Positions 12,835-22,174 of a stretch of 64,000 nucleotides of DNA are shown piece by piece. Position numbers and translations under genes: made by a program. The DNA comes from an uncultured Oscillospiraceae bacterium (GTDB lineage Bacteria > Bacillota > Clostridia > Oscillospirales > Oscillospiraceae). The DNA lies in NCBI GenBank assembly GCA_947626085.1, contig CANQQU010000001.1:49457-113456 (forward strand). The letters run 5' to 3'. The notes under the pieces were generated by a model that worked only from the letters and a program-made list of their open reading frames with translations, had not been told where the DNA came from and searched no databases. The first letter of the stretch is position 1. Each line of letters starts with the position of its first letter.

Positions 12835-14760
12835 TCAGACCTCCTGGCGGCTGTGGGGGAACAGCCGGGCATCGGTGTGGGGCAGGAAGCAGGCCGCCAC
12901 GAAGGCGTCCATATACCCCGGGTGGGTGGACAGCTCCAAATAGGTCATGTTGGCGGCTACCTGGGCCACCTTTTCCACAGCCTGGTCCCCCATGACCATG
13001 GCGTAGGCCCCGGTCAGGGAGGAATTGCCGATATAGCGGAATTTTTCCAGCTCCACATCCGGGAACATCCCGATATTCACGGCGTTTTTCATATTGATGC
13101 CGGAGCCGATGCCCCCGGCCACATAGACCCTGTCGATCATTTCCACGGACATATCCACCGCCTTGAGCAGGGTGTCGATGGCGGAGAAGATGGCGCCCTT
13201 GGCCCGGATAAAATTGTCGATATCCACCTCGTTGATGGAGATCTCCCGGCCGGTCTCGCTCTGCTCCGGCTCCGCCAGGACGAACCGGCCCATGCCGTGC
13301 TGGTCCCGCCGGACCCGGCGGCCCTCCCGGACGAACAGGCCCTTGTTGTTGATGACGCCGCAGCGGAACAGCTCGGAAATGATGTCGATAATGCCGGAGC
13401 CGCAGATGCCCACAGGCTTTTGACCCTTTTCGCCCACTACGGTCAGAGTGGGCTCCATGGTGGCCTTGTCCAGGACGCAGGCCTCGATGGCCCCGTCGGT
13501 GGCCCGCATGCCGCAGGAGATATCGCCGCCCTCAAAGGCCGGCCCGGCGGAGCAGGCGCAGGACATGAGGAAGTCCCGGTTGCCAAAGACGATCTCCCCG
13601 TTGGTCCCCAGGTCGATAAAGAGGCTGTACTCCTCCTTGTCCCAGATCATGCTGGCCAGGGTCCCGGCGGTGATGTCGCCGCCCACATAGGAGCCGATAT
13701 TGGGGGCCAGGAACACCGGAGCCAGAGGATTGGCCGGCAGCTTCAGATCCCCGGCCAAGAGGCCGTCCCAGGCGAAAAAGCTGGGGATGTAGGGCTCCAT
13801 CCGCACGCTCTGGGCGTCCACCCCCACAAACAGATGGTTCATGGTGGTGTTTGCTCCCACAGACAGCCGCAGGATGCTCCGTGCGCTGACGCCCGCCGCC
13901 TTGCACAGCCCGGCGATCAGGGGGGTCAGGGTCTCCTTCACAATGGCGTCCTGGAGCTTTTTCCGGCCCCCGGGGCGGCTCTGCTCGATGATCCGGTTAA
14001 TGACGTCGGCGCCGTAGCGGATCTGACCGTTGCCGGAGGAGCCCTTGGCCAGGATTTTGCCGGTATTCAGGTCTGTCAGGACCATGGAGACGGTGGTGGT
14101 GCCGATATCGATGGCGCAGCCCACCAGATCCTTGTCCGAAGCGGGGCAGATATCCATGCAGCGGAACACGTCGCCGAGAAACTGGCCCTTGACGGTGACG
14201 TGGAACCCCTCCTCCCGGAGGACGTGGGCCAGCCGGACCATGACGCTGTGGGGAATTTCTACCCGCTCCACCTCCAGCTGATCCTGAATGGCCCGGGTCA
14301 GCCGCTCGTTATCCGGCATGGTGTCCTCCAGGGTGGGCTCCTCCATCTCCAGCTCCAGGGCCATGCAGTCGTTGGAAAATTCCACGCCGCTGCCCCGCAG
14401 AGCCTCCTGAGCCTCCTCAAAAATGGCCACCTCCTGGGGGCTGGACAGGTCCGCCGTCTTCATCCGGGACTGGTAGGCCGAGGCGATGTCCGGCACGAAC
14501 ACCGTCACATCCCCGACGATCTTGCTGCCGCAGGCCAGCCGCCAGCCGCTTTTAAATTCCTCGTAGGAGATGTGCCGGGTGGGGAGGCTGGCAAGATCGC
14601 CCTCCACCAGCTTGACGCGGCACTTGCCGCAGGAGCCGTTGCCGGAGCAGGGGGCGTCGATGGCCACGTTGGCCCGGCGGGCCAGCTCCAGCAGGTTGTC
14701 TCCGGCGTTGCATTCTACTTGTACGGGGCTTGCGCCCTCGATTTGAAAAATGACTTTCAT
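12835..14760 (-). CDS. acsV: Corrinoid activation protein (ASKHA reductive activator)
   Basis: This 641-residue protein reactivates the corrinoid iron-sulfur protein by ATP-driven reduction of cob(II)amide. An N-terminal [2Fe-2S] ferredoxin domain is seen in APCSGNGSCGKCRV with a further cysteine in RLACGS. A linker domain leads to an ASKHA ATPase fold beginning GCAIDIGTTTVSMVL, with SLFIDLGTNGEIV and RVYVAGGIGSGI as later phosphate and adenosine motifs. It is the RACo/AcsV family used in acetogens. The start has GAGGACGAATGC ahead of ATG. It lies between acsB and a DUF3786 gene, and its partner AcsC/AcsD is encoded upstream in the same run. Confidence 0.92.
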   Translation of the reverse strand: MKVIFQIEGASPVQVECNAGDNLLELARRANVAIDAPCSGNGSCGKCRVKLVEGDLASLPTRHISYEEFKSGWRLACGSKIVGDVTVFVPDIASAYQSRMKTADLSSPQEVAIFEEAQEALRGSGVEFSNDCMALELEMEEPTLEDTMPDNERLTRAIQDQLEVERVEIPHSVMVRLAHVLREEGFHVTVKGQFLGDVFRCMDICPASDKDLVGCAIDIGTTTVSMVLTDLNTGKILAKGSSGNGQIRYGADVINRIIEQSRPGGRKKLQDAIVKETLTPLIAGLCKAAGVSARSILRLSVGANTTMNHLFVGVDAQSVRMEPYIPSFFAWDGLLAGDLKLPANPLAPVFLAPNIGSYVGGDITAGTLASMIWDKEEYSLFIDLGTNGEIVFGNRDFLMSCACSAGPAFEGGDISCGMRATDGAIEACVLDKATMEPTLTVVGEKGQKPVGICGSGIIDIISELFRCGVINNKGLFVREGRRVRRDQHGMGRFVLAEPEQSETGREISINEVDIDNFIRAKGAIFSAIDTLLKAVDMSVEMIDRVYVAGGIGSGINMKNAVNIGMFPDVELEKFRYIGNSSLTGAYAMVMGDQAVEKVAQVAANMTYLELSTHPGYMDAFVAACFLPHTDARLFPHSRQEV

Positions 14761-14780
14761 TGCATTCGTCCTCTATGGAA

Positions 14781-14809
14781 ATGGCGCGGCGGGATCGCCG
14801 CCGCGCCAT
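14781..14809 (-). other. Intergenic hairpin between acsB and acsV
   Basis: ATGGCGCGGCG and CGCCGCGCCAT form an 11-bp GC-rich stem in the 69-base gap. There is no T-run, so it is better seen as an mRNA stabiliser or partial attenuator than a terminator. Confidence 0.5.
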
Positions 14810-14829
14810 CGGTGATAGGAGATTGAACC

Positions 14830-16959
14830 TTACATCAGGGGCTCCATAGCCAGCACCGGGTGATTCTTCTCGGTGAGCCAGTTCAGCAGCTCCTCGCAGT
14901 CGGTGGTCACGGTCTCGTCGGCCACCATGTCGGTGAAGTTTTCGATGCCGTACATCTCGTAGGCGGTCTTGTTCAGCCGCTCCGCCACATCGTCCTTCAG
15001 CTCCTTGGGCATCCAGACGATCCGCTCAATGCCGCCCTCGGCGGCGATGAACTTCTTGGAGGAGATGAAGTGGCGGCCATGGCCCATATAGCCGGGGGTC
15101 TGAACGCCGCCGCCGGTGCAGGAGGCCAGCTCGCCGAAGGTCATGCCGGCGGGGGTCATGCCCTTGTACTCCCGGTTGACCACGATGAAGCCGTTGCTCA
15201 TGGGCTCGATGCCGCAGATGCACTCGAAGCAGCCGCAGCTGGTCATGGGATCCTCCAGGATGGAGTAGAGGGTGACGTTCTCCACCGCGCCATGGGTGGC
15301 CTCGGCCACCGCCTTGTTGACGGTTTCATACCGGCCGGTGCGCTCGTCGATGCAGCCTTCCTTGAAGATGGGCTGGCAGGGACCGTTGGGATTCAGCTCG
15401 TTGGTGGCCTTGGCGTCCAGCCAGGACACGGCGCCGCACAGGCCCAGCCGCTCGGGGGTGACCACGCAGCAGTGGGCGGGGGCGAAGGACTGGCAGAGGA
15501 TGCAGGTGTAGTACCGGTCCACGGACTCGTCGGTCATGGAGGCCAGGCGGTCGTCCCGGGCATTGTACCGCGGCATGGCGACCTGATCCCGGAACTCGGC
15601 GGCCTTGACGGGGTCGGTGATCAGCGTGACCTGGCACTTGTCCACCACGGCGTCGAACTCGTTCATGATCATGACGTAGAGTACCTCGGCGAAATCCTTC
15701 AGCCGCAGGCCCTTGTCGTAGGCGTCGTTGGAGACGCGGATCCGGACCTGGTTCCGCTGGCCGGTGTGCATCACGCCCTCCATATAGTTGAACCAGGCGT
15801 GGAACTTCCGCTCAATGACGGACTCGAAGTCGGTCTGCATCTTGCTGCCGGCCACCTCCACGAAGGTCGCCAGGGCGAAGTCCTTCCGGCCGCAGTCGAT
15901 GTCGTCGCCGATGATGGTGATCTTGTGATCCTCCACCTCGCTCATGTCCCGCATCAGGACCAGCTCGGCGGTGGGGTTCTTGCCGGAGTAGAACTCCAGC
16001 TTCATGTCGGCCTTCCGGATGATCTCGCCCTCGAAGGCGGCGGCGAAGGCCACGGGGATGGGCAGTTCGGTGGTCTTGATCTTGATGTTCCGCAGCTCCA
16101 GGGAGCGCTTCACCGTCTCCTCGTGATCGGTGACGGACTCCAGCGCGCCGGGGACCTGATTCTCGCCCAGATCGATGTCCACCACCACGGGGAAGCCCAG
16201 GGCAATGGCGCCGGCGCCGGCCGAGACCACCACGGCGTCAATGGCGCCGAAGGTGTTGACAAAGGCGGGGACCCGCTCCTTGGTGTAGGTCAGCAGACCG
16301 CCCAGGTCGCCGGGGGTCACATTGCCGAAGATCAGCGCGGCACGGATGGCCACGGTGACCACATGGATCACGGCGGTGACGTCATGGCCCAGGGGGATGA
16401 CCCGGAGCTCCAGGCCCATCTTCACGCCGCCCTCCATGCACTGCTCAATGACGTCGCCCACCAGGAAGGTCATGATGCCCTTGCTCTGGTAGCCCTTGAC
16501 CACCTTCACCACGTCCTCGGGATTCTCGGCCTTGCCCAGCACCACGGCCACGCCGGGGATATCGCCAGTGACCAGGGGCACGCCCAGGGAGCGGATGATG
16601 GGATCGGGCACGAAGCCGATGCCGGAGTCATTGGCGTAGGGCTCGGGGTTGTCCACCCACTTCAGGCCCTCCAGGATCTCCGCGCCCACGGCGGTGGCCA
16701 GGCCGGCGTTCAGGGCCTGGCCCAGATCCTCCTGATTGGTGATCAGGCTTTTCAGCACGCCTACGCAGGCGGGCAGGTCGCCCAGAGTCTTGACCTTCAC
16801 GCCGGTGGCCGCGTAGATCGTGGGGAAGAAATACGCGGTGTCAGGGAAGGCGATCTCCTTACCGGGGCCGTACTTGGCGATGGCATCGTTGACAGCGCCC
16901 TCGGTCAGGCCGGCAACGGCATTGGAGCCGCCATAAATCAAATCGGTTAATACACTCAT
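14830..16959 (-). CDS. acsB: Acetyl-CoA synthase (CO-methylating)
   Basis: This 709-residue enzyme condenses a methyl group from the corrinoid protein, CO and CoA into acetyl-CoA, the last step of the Wood-Ljungdahl pathway. The A-cluster [4Fe-4S] ligands are visible in CILCQSFAPAHC and RLGLCG, and the distal nickel site in SCGCFEC. The N-terminal domain that contacts CO dehydrogenase and provides the CO tunnel in bacterial enzymes is present, so this is the bacterial long form. The chosen ATG has GGGAGGAATTGTT before it; an ATG 15 bases earlier lies within this binding site. It is preceded by a strong hairpin at 17054-17080. Confidence 0.96.
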   Translation of the reverse strand: MSVLTDLIYGGSNAVAGLTEGAVNDAIAKYGPGKEIAFPDTAYFFPTIYAATGVKVKTLGDLPACVGVLKSLITNQEDLGQALNAGLATAVGAEILEGLKWVDNPEPYANDSGIGFVPDPIIRSLGVPLVTGDIPGVAVVLGKAENPEDVVKVVKGYQSKGIMTFLVGDVIEQCMEGGVKMGLELRVIPLGHDVTAVIHVVTVAIRAALIFGNVTPGDLGGLLTYTKERVPAFVNTFGAIDAVVVSAGAGAIALGFPVVVDIDLGENQVPGALESVTDHEETVKRSLELRNIKIKTTELPIPVAFAAAFEGEIIRKADMKLEFYSGKNPTAELVLMRDMSEVEDHKITIIGDDIDCGRKDFALATFVEVAGSKMQTDFESVIERKFHAWFNYMEGVMHTGQRNQVRIRVSNDAYDKGLRLKDFAEVLYVMIMNEFDAVVDKCQVTLITDPVKAAEFRDQVAMPRYNARDDRLASMTDESVDRYYTCILCQSFAPAHCCVVTPERLGLCGAVSWLDAKATNELNPNGPCQPIFKEGCIDERTGRYETVNKAVAEATHGAVENVTLYSILEDPMTSCGCFECICGIEPMSNGFIVVNREYKGMTPAGMTFGELASCTGGGVQTPGYMGHGRHFISSKKFIAAEGGIERIVWMPKELKDDVAERLNKTAYEMYGIENFTDMVADETVTTDCEELLNWLTEKNHPVLAMEPLM

Positions 16960-17053
16960 AACAATTCCTCCCATTCAAAATTAGTGATCCTGTTGCGTTT
17001 ATATCAGGCCGGTTGGCCGAATATACCTGTTCAAATTCGCTTTGGAACGGAGA

Positions 17054-17080
17054 GGCCGGGAGGGAGGCTCCCTCCCGGCC
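17054..17080 (-). other. Strong hairpin between acsC-acsE and acsB
   Basis: GGCCGGGAGGGA and TCCCTCCCGGCC form a perfect 12-bp stem with a 3-base loop in the 138-base gap. A poor T-run (TCTCCGTTCC) follows on the minus strand, so it may tune readthrough to acsB or protect the upstream mRNA end. Confidence 0.55.
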
Positions 17081-17097
17081 GGAAAAGCGCAGGGGTA

Positions 17098-19380
17098 TTA
17101 CAGCTCCAGATAGGAATCGGAGTACAGAACGTGATTCTTAATAATGTCGCAGGTCTTGACGGTCTCCATCAGCCGCTGGTCGCAGGGGTTGACAATGGCG
17201 GAGGTCAGGCCCTGCATCATGGCCATGGCGACCATGGTGGCGTCCATGATGGGCCGCAGGTTCTTGGGCGCGCCGTTGGAGTTGTTGGACAGACCGCCGG
17301 TGGACTTGAGTCCCTCGTCGGAGAAGAGCTTGATGGCGTTCAGCACGTCCATCTGCTTGTCCTGCATGCCCTTGACCACCAGGAACAGGGGGTCGAACCA
17401 CAGGTCCGTGGCCTCCATGCCCAGGGACAGGCCCCGCTCCAGCATGTTGTGGCAGTGGCGCATCCGCTCCTCGTTGTCCTTGGCGATGCCGTCGGCGGAG
17501 CAGAGGGCGATGACGATGGCGTCATTGGCGGCGGCCAGATCGATGTTGGAGATCCGGGAGCCGGCGTCGGCGGAGTTGACGATGGGCTTGCCGTTGGTCC
17601 GGTTGTAGACCTTGATACCGGCCTCGATGGCCTTCTTGTTGGCGGTGTCCAGCGCCAGGGGCACGTTGTTGAAGTTCTGCTGCAGCAGCTGCACGGCCCA
17701 CATCATCCGCTCCGGGCCGTCCTTCTCGGCAGGTCCGATGTTCACGTCCAGATAGGTGGCGCCGGCGGCGATCTGCTCGGCGGCCCGCTTCAGGATGGGG
17801 CCGGGGTCCCGCTCGTCCATGGCCTTCCGGATGGAGGGGCTGATGCAGTGGATCCGCTCGCCGATGGTGACGAAGGTCTGGGCGTCGGGGTTGTGGCCCT
17901 TGTAGACCACGCCGGTGTCCACCACTTCGATCTTGGGCACCTTCTCCAGCAGCTCCTCGAAGGTCAGCTCCTTGGCCTCCTGGGCGGGGGCGGCGGCAGC
18001 GGCCTTGGCGGCGGCTTCGGCCTGGGCGGCCTTGGCGGCGGCCTCGTACTCCTTGTCTTTCATATACTTGGGCAGCTGGACGGCCTCGGTGGGACCGACG
18101 ACCACGTTCCAGCCCGGCAGCTTCTCCTGGATCTCGCCCTTCATCACGGCCACCTTGCCGGGGATGATCAGGGTGCGGGATTTGATCTTGTTCTCAATGT
18201 CGTTCTCGTCGAAGAACTTCTTGATGGAGGAGGAGGAGAACTTTCCGGCGGCCCAAGCGGTCAGCACGGACATACCGGAGGCGTCGGTGATCAGCAGGTT
18301 CACGGGGCAGTTGCTCCGCTCCAGCTCGCCGGACACCAGGAAGTAGGTCAGGGCGAAGTCCACGGTCAGGGCGCAGGGGCTGTTCTCGTCGGCACCGTTC
18401 AGCGGATAGATTTTGCTCTCCACCTTCATGGGCTTCTGGGGGTCCGTGAAGATGTTCTGCCGCAGGCCGTACAGGGGCAGGGCCTGGGCGTAGGTCATGG
18501 TGTCCATGACGATGATGGAGCCGTACTTCTCCGTGAACATGGCGGCGTAGGCTGTCTGCAGCCGGGCGTTCCCCTTGGCGAACCGGGTCAGGTTGACGAT
18601 GGAGGGATAGCCGAAGGACCGGTCCCCGTCCTTCAGAGCAGTGCGGCGGACCAGAACGGCGTTGGCCAGAGTCTCCTTGGCGGTCTTGCCGGTGACGTCC
18701 AGCACCAGGTTCTTGTTGCCGGCGGCCTCCAGCTTCTTCACGGTGTCATACAGATCGGACAGATTCTCCGCCCACACGCCCAGGGTGACGCCGGCGGCGG
18801 TGGCAAGGCTGCTCATGGCCGCGTAATTATCGGGGGTGGCCCCGTCCAGAATGGGCTTGCCGGCCTTGCAGACCTCCAGAGCGGCCTTGGCGCATTCCTC
18901 GTCCCAGCACTCCAGGATCAGCGTCCGGCCGGTGGCGGCGGCCTTCTTCACCAGCTCCGCGTAGGCGGCGGGATCATTGCCCTTATTGGCGCAGAACACC
19001 ATTTCCACATACATCCGCTCGCCGATGCGCTCGTAGTCCACCACCTTCATGGCTTCCAGAGCGGCGTCCACCGCCTCGGGGGCCATGCCGGTGTCCACGG
19101 ACACGGCGTACAGGTTCTTGGAGACCAGGGTCTTCTCATGCCGGAACAGCACGGTCTCGCCGCCCAGCTTCAGTCCGTTGCCCACGGTGATGGTCTTCAT
19201 GGGAGGCGCGGTGGCCTCGGACAGCTGGGCCATGGCCTCGGGGGAGAAGTAGGGACACTTTTCAATTTTGACCGCGCCCTGGGCGACCTTCATGCAGAAG
19301 GCCATACAGGTGGGGCTGCCGCACTCCTTGCAGTTTTTCTTGGGAGACAGCTTAAAGATATCCAGACCTTTTAATGCCAT
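17098..19380 (-). CDS. acsC-acsE: Fused corrinoid Fe-S protein large subunit and methyltransferase
   Basis: One uninterrupted 760-residue frame joins two enzymes that are usually separate. Residues 1 to about 440 are the corrinoid iron-sulfur protein gamma subunit: a [4Fe-4S] motif NCKECGSPTCMAFC with a later KCPY, a TIM barrel, and the cobalamin-binding domain around GMSVLTAWAAGK. An alanine- and lysine-rich linker covers about 440-472. Residues from about 500 are methyltetrahydrofolate:corrinoid methyltransferase, with TIGERIHCISPSI, LDVNIGPAEKD, LALDTANKKAIEAG and the folate-contacting GLSNNSNG. The fusion would tether methyl transfer from methyl-THF to its cobalt acceptor. AAGGAGGAACACAC precedes the ATG. 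acsD follows the usual partner order 16 bases upstream. Confidence 0.93.
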   Translation of the reverse strand: MALKGLDIFKLSPKKNCKECGSPTCMAFCMKVAQGAVKIEKCPYFSPEAMAQLSEATAPPMKTITVGNGLKLGGETVLFRHEKTLVSKNLYAVSVDTGMAPEAVDAALEAMKVVDYERIGERMYVEMVFCANKGNDPAAYAELVKKAAATGRTLILECWDEECAKAALEVCKAGKPILDGATPDNYAAMSSLATAAGVTLGVWAENLSDLYDTVKKLEAAGNKNLVLDVTGKTAKETLANAVLVRRTALKDGDRSFGYPSIVNLTRFAKGNARLQTAYAAMFTEKYGSIIVMDTMTYAQALPLYGLRQNIFTDPQKPMKVESKIYPLNGADENSPCALTVDFALTYFLVSGELERSNCPVNLLITDASGMSVLTAWAAGKFSSSSIKKFFDENDIENKIKSRTLIIPGKVAVMKGEIQEKLPGWNVVVGPTEAVQLPKYMKDKEYEAAAKAAQAEAAAKAAAAAPAQEAKELTFEELLEKVPKIEVVDTGVVYKGHNPDAQTFVTIGERIHCISPSIRKAMDERDPGPILKRAAEQIAAGATYLDVNIGPAEKDGPERMMWAVQLLQQNFNNVPLALDTANKKAIEAGIKVYNRTNGKPIVNSADAGSRISNIDLAAANDAIVIALCSADGIAKDNEERMRHCHNMLERGLSLGMEATDLWFDPLFLVVKGMQDKQMDVLNAIKLFSDEGLKSTGGLSNNSNGAPKNLRPIMDATMVAMAMMQGLTSAIVNPCDQRLMETVKTCDIIKNHVLYSDSYLEL

Positions 19381-19396
19381 TGTGTGTTCCTCCTTC

Positions 19397-20338
19397 TCAG
19401 ACCAGCTCGGCGATGAACTGGCGGATGGTCGCTACGGCGGCGGGATGACGCATGATCACCGCGTCGGCGCCGCCGGTCAGATTGGCGGCGGCAGTGGCGA
19501 CCTCCATATCGATGGCCCGCTCCTCCTGGGAGCCCCATTCGGGCGCGTCCTCTTCCGTGGCGACGGATTCCTTCACGCTCCAAGTGTCCGGGGACACGGG
19601 GGCCACGATGGGCATTTGCAGGTCGGCGTCGGACTGGGCCAGGGCGGCGGTACGCACCCGGTCCAGGGTGGAGGCCACATACTCATAGCCGTAGCCCACG
19701 GCGGCGGTGCCCACGTTCATGACGATGGAGCCGGAGGGCACGGTCAGGCCCTTGAGCATGATGTTGAGCTGCTTGGCCAGGTTGATGTCGTCAGCGGTCT
19801 CCGCGCCCACCTTCTGGCCATAGGCCAGGGCCACGGAAGCGCCCACGGTCTTGTAGTCTTCGGACCGGGCGGAGAGGACCAGAATGTTCTTCCCCTGGAG
19901 GGCCTCGGCGATCTTGCTGAACAGCTCCCCGTCCTTTTCGATGTTCTTGCAGCCCATGACGGCGATGGGCTTGCTGACGGCCTCGGCCACGGCCTTGGCG
20001 TCGGCGACGCATTCCTCCACGGAGCGGTTGGCCCCGTTGGGATCGGCGGACTCAAAGTGCAGGCAGATAAAGTCCGCTCCGGGCATGGTCTCCGCCTTTT
20101 TGGCGTAGTCGGCCATGGTGACGCAGCCTTCATAGAAGGCCCGGACCTCCGGCGCGGTCCATTCGCCGGCCAGATCGGAGACCTCCACGCCGATCTTCGG
20201 CGCATGCTCAATGGGCGCGTCGAAGGTGTAGAAGGGCAGCACGTTCTGACCGCCGATGACGATTGCCTGATCACCGGTGCCCAGAGTCACGGCGTTGACC
20301 TTGCCGTTATAGGGCTGCGTCTTGGGTGTGAAAGACAT
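19397..20338 (-). CDS. acsD: Corrinoid iron-sulfur protein small subunit
   Basis: This 313-residue TIM-barrel protein is the delta subunit of the corrinoid iron-sulfur protein, which carries the methyl group to acetyl-CoA synthase. It begins with the typical QPYNGKVNAVTLG and IGGQNVLPFYTFD, and contains DFICLHFESADPNG and GSIVMNVGTAAVGYGYEY. The length agrees with the family. It pairs with the gamma half of the fused protein encoded 16 bases downstream. The ATG has AAGGGGGAAC ahead at a slightly long distance. Confidence 0.95.
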   Translation of the reverse strand: MSFTPKTQPYNGKVNAVTLGTGDQAIVIGGQNVLPFYTFDAPIEHAPKIGVEVSDLAGEWTAPEVRAFYEGCVTMADYAKKAETMPGADFICLHFESADPNGANRSVEECVADAKAVAEAVSKPIAVMGCKNIEKDGELFSKIAEALQGKNILVLSARSEDYKTVGASVALAYGQKVGAETADDINLAKQLNIMLKGLTVPSGSIVMNVGTAAVGYGYEYVASTLDRVRTAALAQSDADLQMPIVAPVSPDTWSVKESVATEEDAPEWGSQEERAIDMEVATAAANLTGGADAVIMRHPAAVATIRQFIAELV

Positions 20339-20383
20339 AGTGAATGTTCCCCCTTAAACTATATGCTTTTATGGATTACAGAG

Positions 20384-21157
20384 TCAGATGCCCAGCTGGG
20401 CCATGATGTCCCGCAGGGCGGTTTTTACCGGGTCGCTGTCCGGCAGCTTGGCGGTGGGTTCCCCGTCGCAGTCGCAGCGGTACACCGCCTCGTCGTGGGG
20501 CAGCACCCCGAACAGCGTCAGACCGTGCTTTTCGATCTCGGCCTTCACGCCCTCGTCCAGAACGCCCCCCGGCGCCCGGTTGACGATCAGGCCCATCTGT
20601 CCGGGTTTCAGGCCCAGCTCGTCGATCATTTCCGCCAGCCGGGCCACCGCCTGGATGCCCCGGCGGGAGCAGTCGGAGATCAGCAGCATGGTGTCCACAT
20701 GGGGGAGGGTCCCCCGGGCCACATGCTCCAGCCCCGCCTCGTTGTCCATCACCAGGTAGCGGTAGTTTTTGGCGTACTTGTCGATCTGGGTCTTTAAAAC
20801 CCCGTTGACGTAGCAGTAGCAGCCCTTGCCCTGGGTCCGGCCCATGACCAGCATATCGAAGTCGTCCTCCTCGATGAGGGCGCTGTTGAACCGGAACTCG
20901 GCGTAGTCGGCTTTGGTCATGCCCGCGGGGATGGCGTCTCCCCGCAGCTCGGCCTGGGCCATTTCCTCCCGAATATCCCCCAGGCTGGTCTCCACCTCCA
21001 CCCCCAGCACCTCGTTGAGGTTGCTGTTGGCGTCGGCGTCCACCACCAGCACCGGCCCGGCCTTCTTTTTGCAGAGGTAGTCGATGATCATGCCGCAGGT
21101 GGTGGTTTTTCCCACGCCGCCCTTCCCGGCTACGGCGATGGTATGGGGTGTGCCCAT
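20384..21157 (-). CDS. cooC: CooC/AcsF-type nickel-insertion ATPase
   Basis: This 257-residue MinD/ParA-like ATPase matures nickel enzymes of the pathway (CO dehydrogenase or acetyl-CoA synthase). The deviant P-loop AGKGGVGKTTTCG is near residue 10, switch I follows in VVDADANSN, and the metal-binding CxC is seen in KGCYCYVNG. The C-terminal region LIVNRAPGG is typical. AAAAAGGAGACTTTGC stands before the ATG. Whether it serves CooS or AcsB cannot be decided, and no CO dehydrogenase gene is in the window. Confidence 0.92.
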   Translation of the reverse strand: MGTPHTIAVAGKGGVGKTTTCGMIIDYLCKKKAGPVLVVDADANSNLNEVLGVEVETSLGDIREEMAQAELRGDAIPAGMTKADYAEFRFNSALIEEDDFDMLVMGRTQGKGCYCYVNGVLKTQIDKYAKNYRYLVMDNEAGLEHVARGTLPHVDTMLLISDCSRRGIQAVARLAEMIDELGLKPGQMGLIVNRAPGGVLDEGVKAEIEKHGLTLFGVLPHDEAVYRCDCDGEPTAKLPDSDPVKTALRDIMAQLGI

Positions 21158-21178
21158 TGCAAAGTCTCCTTTTTAATA

Positions 21179-22108
21179 TCAGATGAGATCCACGATGCCG
21201 GAATTCTCCACGATGTAGGCCACGTCCTCGTACTTATTCAGGGCGTACAGGTGGATGCCGGCGATGTCGCAGGCCCGGTACTGGTCGATCAGCTCGATGG
21301 TGTACTCCAGACCGGCCTTCCGGAAGTCGGCCTTCTTCTGCTCGGCGTAGGCGTCGAAGGGCGCGGGATCGTAGGGGTTGGGGAAGATCCAGTACTTGGA
21401 GATGATCTCGCACAGCTTCCGATCCATGACGCAGGCGTTCCGGCTCAGGGCGTTGGTCAGGGTGCCGGAGATGGTGGTGATGGGCATGATGCCCACGTCG
21501 ATGGGCAGGGTGATCCCGGCGGCCCGGACGGCGTCCAGCCAGTACCGGAACTGATCCATATCCCAGCACAGCTGGCTGATGACATAGTCTGCCCCGTTAT
21601 CCTGCTTCTGCTTCAAGAAGGAGATGTCGCTCTCCAGGCTGCGGCACTGGACATGGCCCTCGGGAGAGCCGGCCACGGCGATGGTGAACTTGTCCCCAAA
21701 CTCCTGGCGGATGAACTTGACCAGCTCGGTGGCGTAGTGCAGGTCGCCGTTGGTGCCGGTCCAGCCGAAGGGCAGGTCGCCCCGGAGGGCCAGGATGTGG
21801 TCAATGCCATTGTCCAGGTAGGTCTGGAGCTTCTGGCGGATGTCCTCCTTGGTGTTGCCGATGCAGGTGAAGTGGGTCACGGGGACGCACTTGCCGTCGG
21901 CCTTGATTTTCTTCAGCACTTCCAGATTCTTGCCCACGTTGGTGCCGCCGGCGCCGTAGGTGCAGGAAATGTAGTCCGGGTTCATGGTGTAGAGCTTGTC
22001 CAGCACGCCGCCCTCGCCGCAGAGCTTTTCCATGCCCACGTCGGTTTTGGGGGGGAACACCTCAAAAGAGAAGGTGCTGCGCTGATTCATCAATTCGGCT
22101 ACGTTCAT
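21179..22108 (-). CDS. metF: Methylenetetrahydrofolate reductase
   Basis: This 309-residue flavoprotein reduces methylene-THF to methyl-THF, the methyl donor for the fused AcsC-AcsE protein and for methionine synthesis. The family blocks TFSFEVFPPKTD, YISCTYGAGGTN, HILALRGDLPFGW and ADYVISQLCWD are clear. No MetV partner gene is adjacent. It is the first gene of the leftward acs run and has AGGAGG eleven bases before the ATG. Its promoter at 22186-22214 carries a palindrome over the -10 box. Confidence 0.94.
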   Translation of the reverse strand: MNVAELMNQRSTFSFEVFPPKTDVGMEKLCGEGGVLDKLYTMNPDYISCTYGAGGTNVGKNLEVLKKIKADGKCVPVTHFTCIGNTKEDIRQKLQTYLDNGIDHILALRGDLPFGWTGTNGDLHYATELVKFIRQEFGDKFTIAVAGSPEGHVQCRSLESDISFLKQKQDNGADYVISQLCWDMDQFRYWLDAVRAAGITLPIDVGIMPITTISGTLTNALSRNACVMDRKLCEIISKYWIFPNPYDPAPFDAYAEQKKADFRKAGLEYTIELIDQYRACDIAGIHLYALNKYEDVAYIVENSGIVDLI

Positions 22109-22174
22109 TTGTTTGTTTACCTCCTATAAATCCCAGGATTGCCGATGCGGGATTTGGGCAATTTTGCCCATACC

